Below are positions 62,267 to 64,000 of a DNA stretch of 64,000 nt, piece after piece. The position numbers and the translations under genes are program-made. Origin of the DNA: Collinsella aerofaciens (lineage in GTDB: Bacteria > Actinomycetota > Coriobacteriia > Coriobacteriales > Coriobacteriaceae); NCBI RefSeq assembly GCF_015546965.1, contig NZ_JADMUF010000001.1, forward strand, positions 124,001-188,000, read 5' to 3'. A model generated the notes under the pieces. That model ran no database searches. It saw only the letters and a program-made list of their open reading frames with translations, and had not been told where the DNA came from. The number at the start of each line of letters is the position of its first letter. Position 1 is the stretch's first letter.

Positions 62267-63532
62267 CTAGGAACGGTAGTCGCCATTGATGGAGATGTAC
62301 TCGTGCGTGAGGTCGCAGGTCCACACGGTCGTTGCCGCGTCGCCTGCACCCAGGTCGGCCGAGATCACGATCTCGGGCGCCTCAAAACGTCGCAGAGCTT
62401 CGTCCTCGTCAAAGGGAACAGTCAGACCGTCGCGACAGACAGGCATGCCCATCATGTCGATGGAAACGTCTTCCTGGTTAAACTTCACGCCGCACTTGCC
62501 GAGCGCCATGGCAACGCGGCCCCAGTTGCAGTCGTGGCCGGCGATGCAGGTCTTGACGAGCGGCGAGTTGGCGACGGCACGAGCGGCGATATCGGCCTCC
62601 TCGTCGTTCACGGCGCCGGTGACGTTAACCGTCACGAGCTTGGATGCGCCCTCGCCATCTGCGGCGATGTTGCGCGCCAGGCTCTCGCACACCTCATGCA
62701 CGGCAAAGGCTAGCTCGTCGAAGGCGTCAGAGCCCTCGACAATAGGCTCGGCATTTGCGGCAGCGCCGGAAGCGAGCATGATGCAGGTGTCGTTGGTCGA
62801 AGTATCGGAGTCGACCGTTACCTTGTTGAAGGTCTGCTTGACGGTGGAGAGTAACAGGGCGTGGAGCGCCTCCGGCTCGACGGGGGCATCGGTAGTGATG
62901 ACCGCGATCATGGTTGCCATGTTGGGCATGATCATGCCCGAGCCCTTGCACATACCGCCCACCGTATAGGCATTGCCTGCGTGCTCCGCGGCCTCGCTGC
63001 GGTAACACACGGCGTACTCCTTGGAATGCGTGTCGGTCGTCATGATGGCACGGGCCGCATCGGCGCCACCGTGGGCGGAGAGCGCCTCGTAGGCGGCAGG
63101 AACGGCAGTCTCAAACGTGTCAATCGGCAGAATCTGACCAATTACGCCCGTGGAGGCGACCAAAATCTGCTGGGGCTCGCAGCCGATGACCTGCGAGGCG
63201 ATGTTGCAGGTCTCGCGCGCGCAGGCAAGACCGGTCTCGCCCGTGGCGGCGTTGGCGTTGCCGGAGTTGATAGAGACACCGGCAATGACGCCGTAGCCCT
63301 TATCGGCACCGCCCAGGTTGGCGCGGCTCACCTGCACAGGCGCCGCACAAAAGCGGTTAGTCGTAAACACGCCGGCCCCGGGACAGGGTTTATCGGGCAC
63401 GACGAGCGCGTAATCCAAGCGCTCGGGATTCTTGCGGAATCCGGCATGGATGCCCGCCGCCTTAAAGCCGGCTGCCGCCGTTACGCCGCCCTCTACGGCA
63501 CGAATCTTGATATCGAGCTGCTCTGTATTCAT
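62267..63532 (-). CDS. argJ: Bifunctional ornithine acetyltransferase/N-acetylglutamate synthase
   Basis: ArgJ recycles the acetyl group from acetylornithine to glutamate. The 421-residue precursor self-cleaves before Thr207 in NMATMIAVITTD, giving alpha and beta chains. Other marks are CKGSGMIMP just before it and GHDCNWGRVAMALG in the beta chain. It lies between argC and argB, as expected. Confidence 0.96.
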   Translation of the reverse strand: MNTEQLDIKIRAVEGGVTAAAGFKAAGIHAGFRKNPERLDYALVVPDKPCPGAGVFTTNRFCAAPVQVSRANLGGADKGYGVIAGVSINSGNANAATGETGLACARETCNIASQVIGCEPQQILVASTGVIGQILPIDTFETAVPAAYEALSAHGGADAARAIMTTDTHSKEYAVCYRSEAAEHAGNAYTVGGMCKGSGMIMPNMATMIAVITTDAPVEPEALHALLLSTVKQTFNKVTVDSDTSTNDTCIMLASGAAANAEPIVEGSDAFDELAFAVHEVCESLARNIAADGEGASKLVTVNVTGAVNDEEADIAARAVANSPLVKTCIAGHDCNWGRVAMALGKCGVKFNQEDVSIDMMGMPVCRDGLTVPFDEDEALRRFEAPEIVISADLGAGDAATTVWTCDLTHEYISINGDYRS

Positions 63533-63666
63533 CGTCTTTATGACTCCTTATGTCAAACAAAAAATGGGCATCGGTTGGTGCGCCATACCAGCCACAATCA
63601 TGAGACCAGCTTAAGAGTGGCGCCCCACTCGATGCCCGACTACCAAATCGTCAACAATCGAATGTG

Positions 63667-64000
63667 CTACACCGGGCATGCCACTGTGGGCAAGCCTCGT
63701 CGCTCGTCAAAACCAAAGACGATGTTGGCGCATTGGACCGCCTGGCCCGCGGCACCCTTGCACAAATTGTCGATAGCGCCCGTCGCCACCAGCACGCCCG
63801 CACGCTTGTTGAGCGCAAGGCCGATCTGGGCGGCATTGGTACCGACGACCGAAGCCGTCTTGGGCTGCTGACCGGCATCGAGCACGCACACAAACGTGCG
63901 ACCGGCGTAGAACTTCTTGTAATGGTCGACGACGTCCTCAAGGGTCAACGTGTCGAGAGCCTGCGGCGCGAGCGGCATCGTCACCGTGGAAAGCAGGCCG
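63667..64000 (-). CDS. argC: N-acetyl-gamma-glutamyl-phosphate reductase (3' part)
   Basis: Only the last 110 residues are in the window; the start lies beyond base 64000. The frame is open at the right edge (GLLSTVTMPLAPQ...) and contains VGTNAAQIGLALNKRAGVLVATGAIDNL and KGAAGQAVQCANIVFGFDE, the conserved C-terminus of ArgC. An internal GTG or ATG near 63980 is not the start. First gene of the argCJBD operon. Confidence 0.95.
   Translation of the reverse strand, partial: GLLSTVTMPLAPQALDTLTLEDVVDHYKKFYAGRTFVCVLDAGQQPKTASVVGTNAAQIGLALNKRAGVLVATGAIDNLCKGAAGQAVQCANIVFGFDERRGLPTVACPV

Overview
The window is a 64-kb chromosomal stretch of a GC-rich bacterium. It is most likely a member of the Coriobacteriia, close to Collinsella. 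That placement is an inference from the protein character, the codon use, the Firmicutes-like gene order combined with high GC, the FeoA-FeoB fusion and the MurE type. No rRNA gene is present to settle it.

Most of the window is a translation, transcription and housekeeping supercluster read on the minus strand. From right to left it runs argC-J-B-D; tRNA-Val (plus strand); asnB; murE; a HAD phosphatase; murI-rph-rdgB-dtd; veg-ispE; tRNA-Pro; tatA; greA-lysS; a ThrE-type exporter; a DUF2798 protein; clpC; pepD; mntP (plus strand, behind a manganese riboswitch); disA-ispD-ispF-cysS; rlmB and a YacP/Rae1-like NYN gene; tRNA-Thr; tRNA-Tyr-Thr-Met-tuf; rpmG-tRNA-Trp-secE-nusG-rplK-rplA; and, after a 22-kb interruption, rplJ-rplL, galU and the 5' part of rpoB. 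This keeps the order known from Bacillus (lysS, clpC, disA, ispD, ispF, cysS, rlmB, rae1, rpmG, secE, nusG, rplKAJL, rpoB), with some genes lost and others inserted.

The 22-kb block between rplA and rplJ (about 4.9-26.3 kb) separates ribosomal genes that are normally adjacent. Its genes lie on both strands: a PLP aminotransferase, a deoxyinosine-type DNA glycosylase, a GH13 glycosidase, an MFS exporter, FeoAB, an esterase, a glucose-type EIIA, AsnRS, a WYL-type regulator, a TrpXYZ-like ABC importer, a cell-wall 5'-nucleotidase, an MscS channel, and a two-gene unit of a cytosolic BMP-type binding protein plus a metallophosphoesterase. rplJ keeps its own promoter and an L10 leader.

The intergenic DNA is rich in structured repeats. 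There are two 67-bp palindromic elements with shared ends, an identical 42-nt element behind two unrelated genes, a family of GGGACAG-containing hairpins at gene ends, five copies of a DnaA-box-like motif next to two related hairpins, several 100-200-nt imperfect palindromes, a 220-bp MITE-like element, and a duplicated tRNA-Val 3' end. A HipA-like kinase fused to its own DNA-binding domain, with a palindromic operator, sits beside a tRNA gene and is the best candidate for a less-described system.
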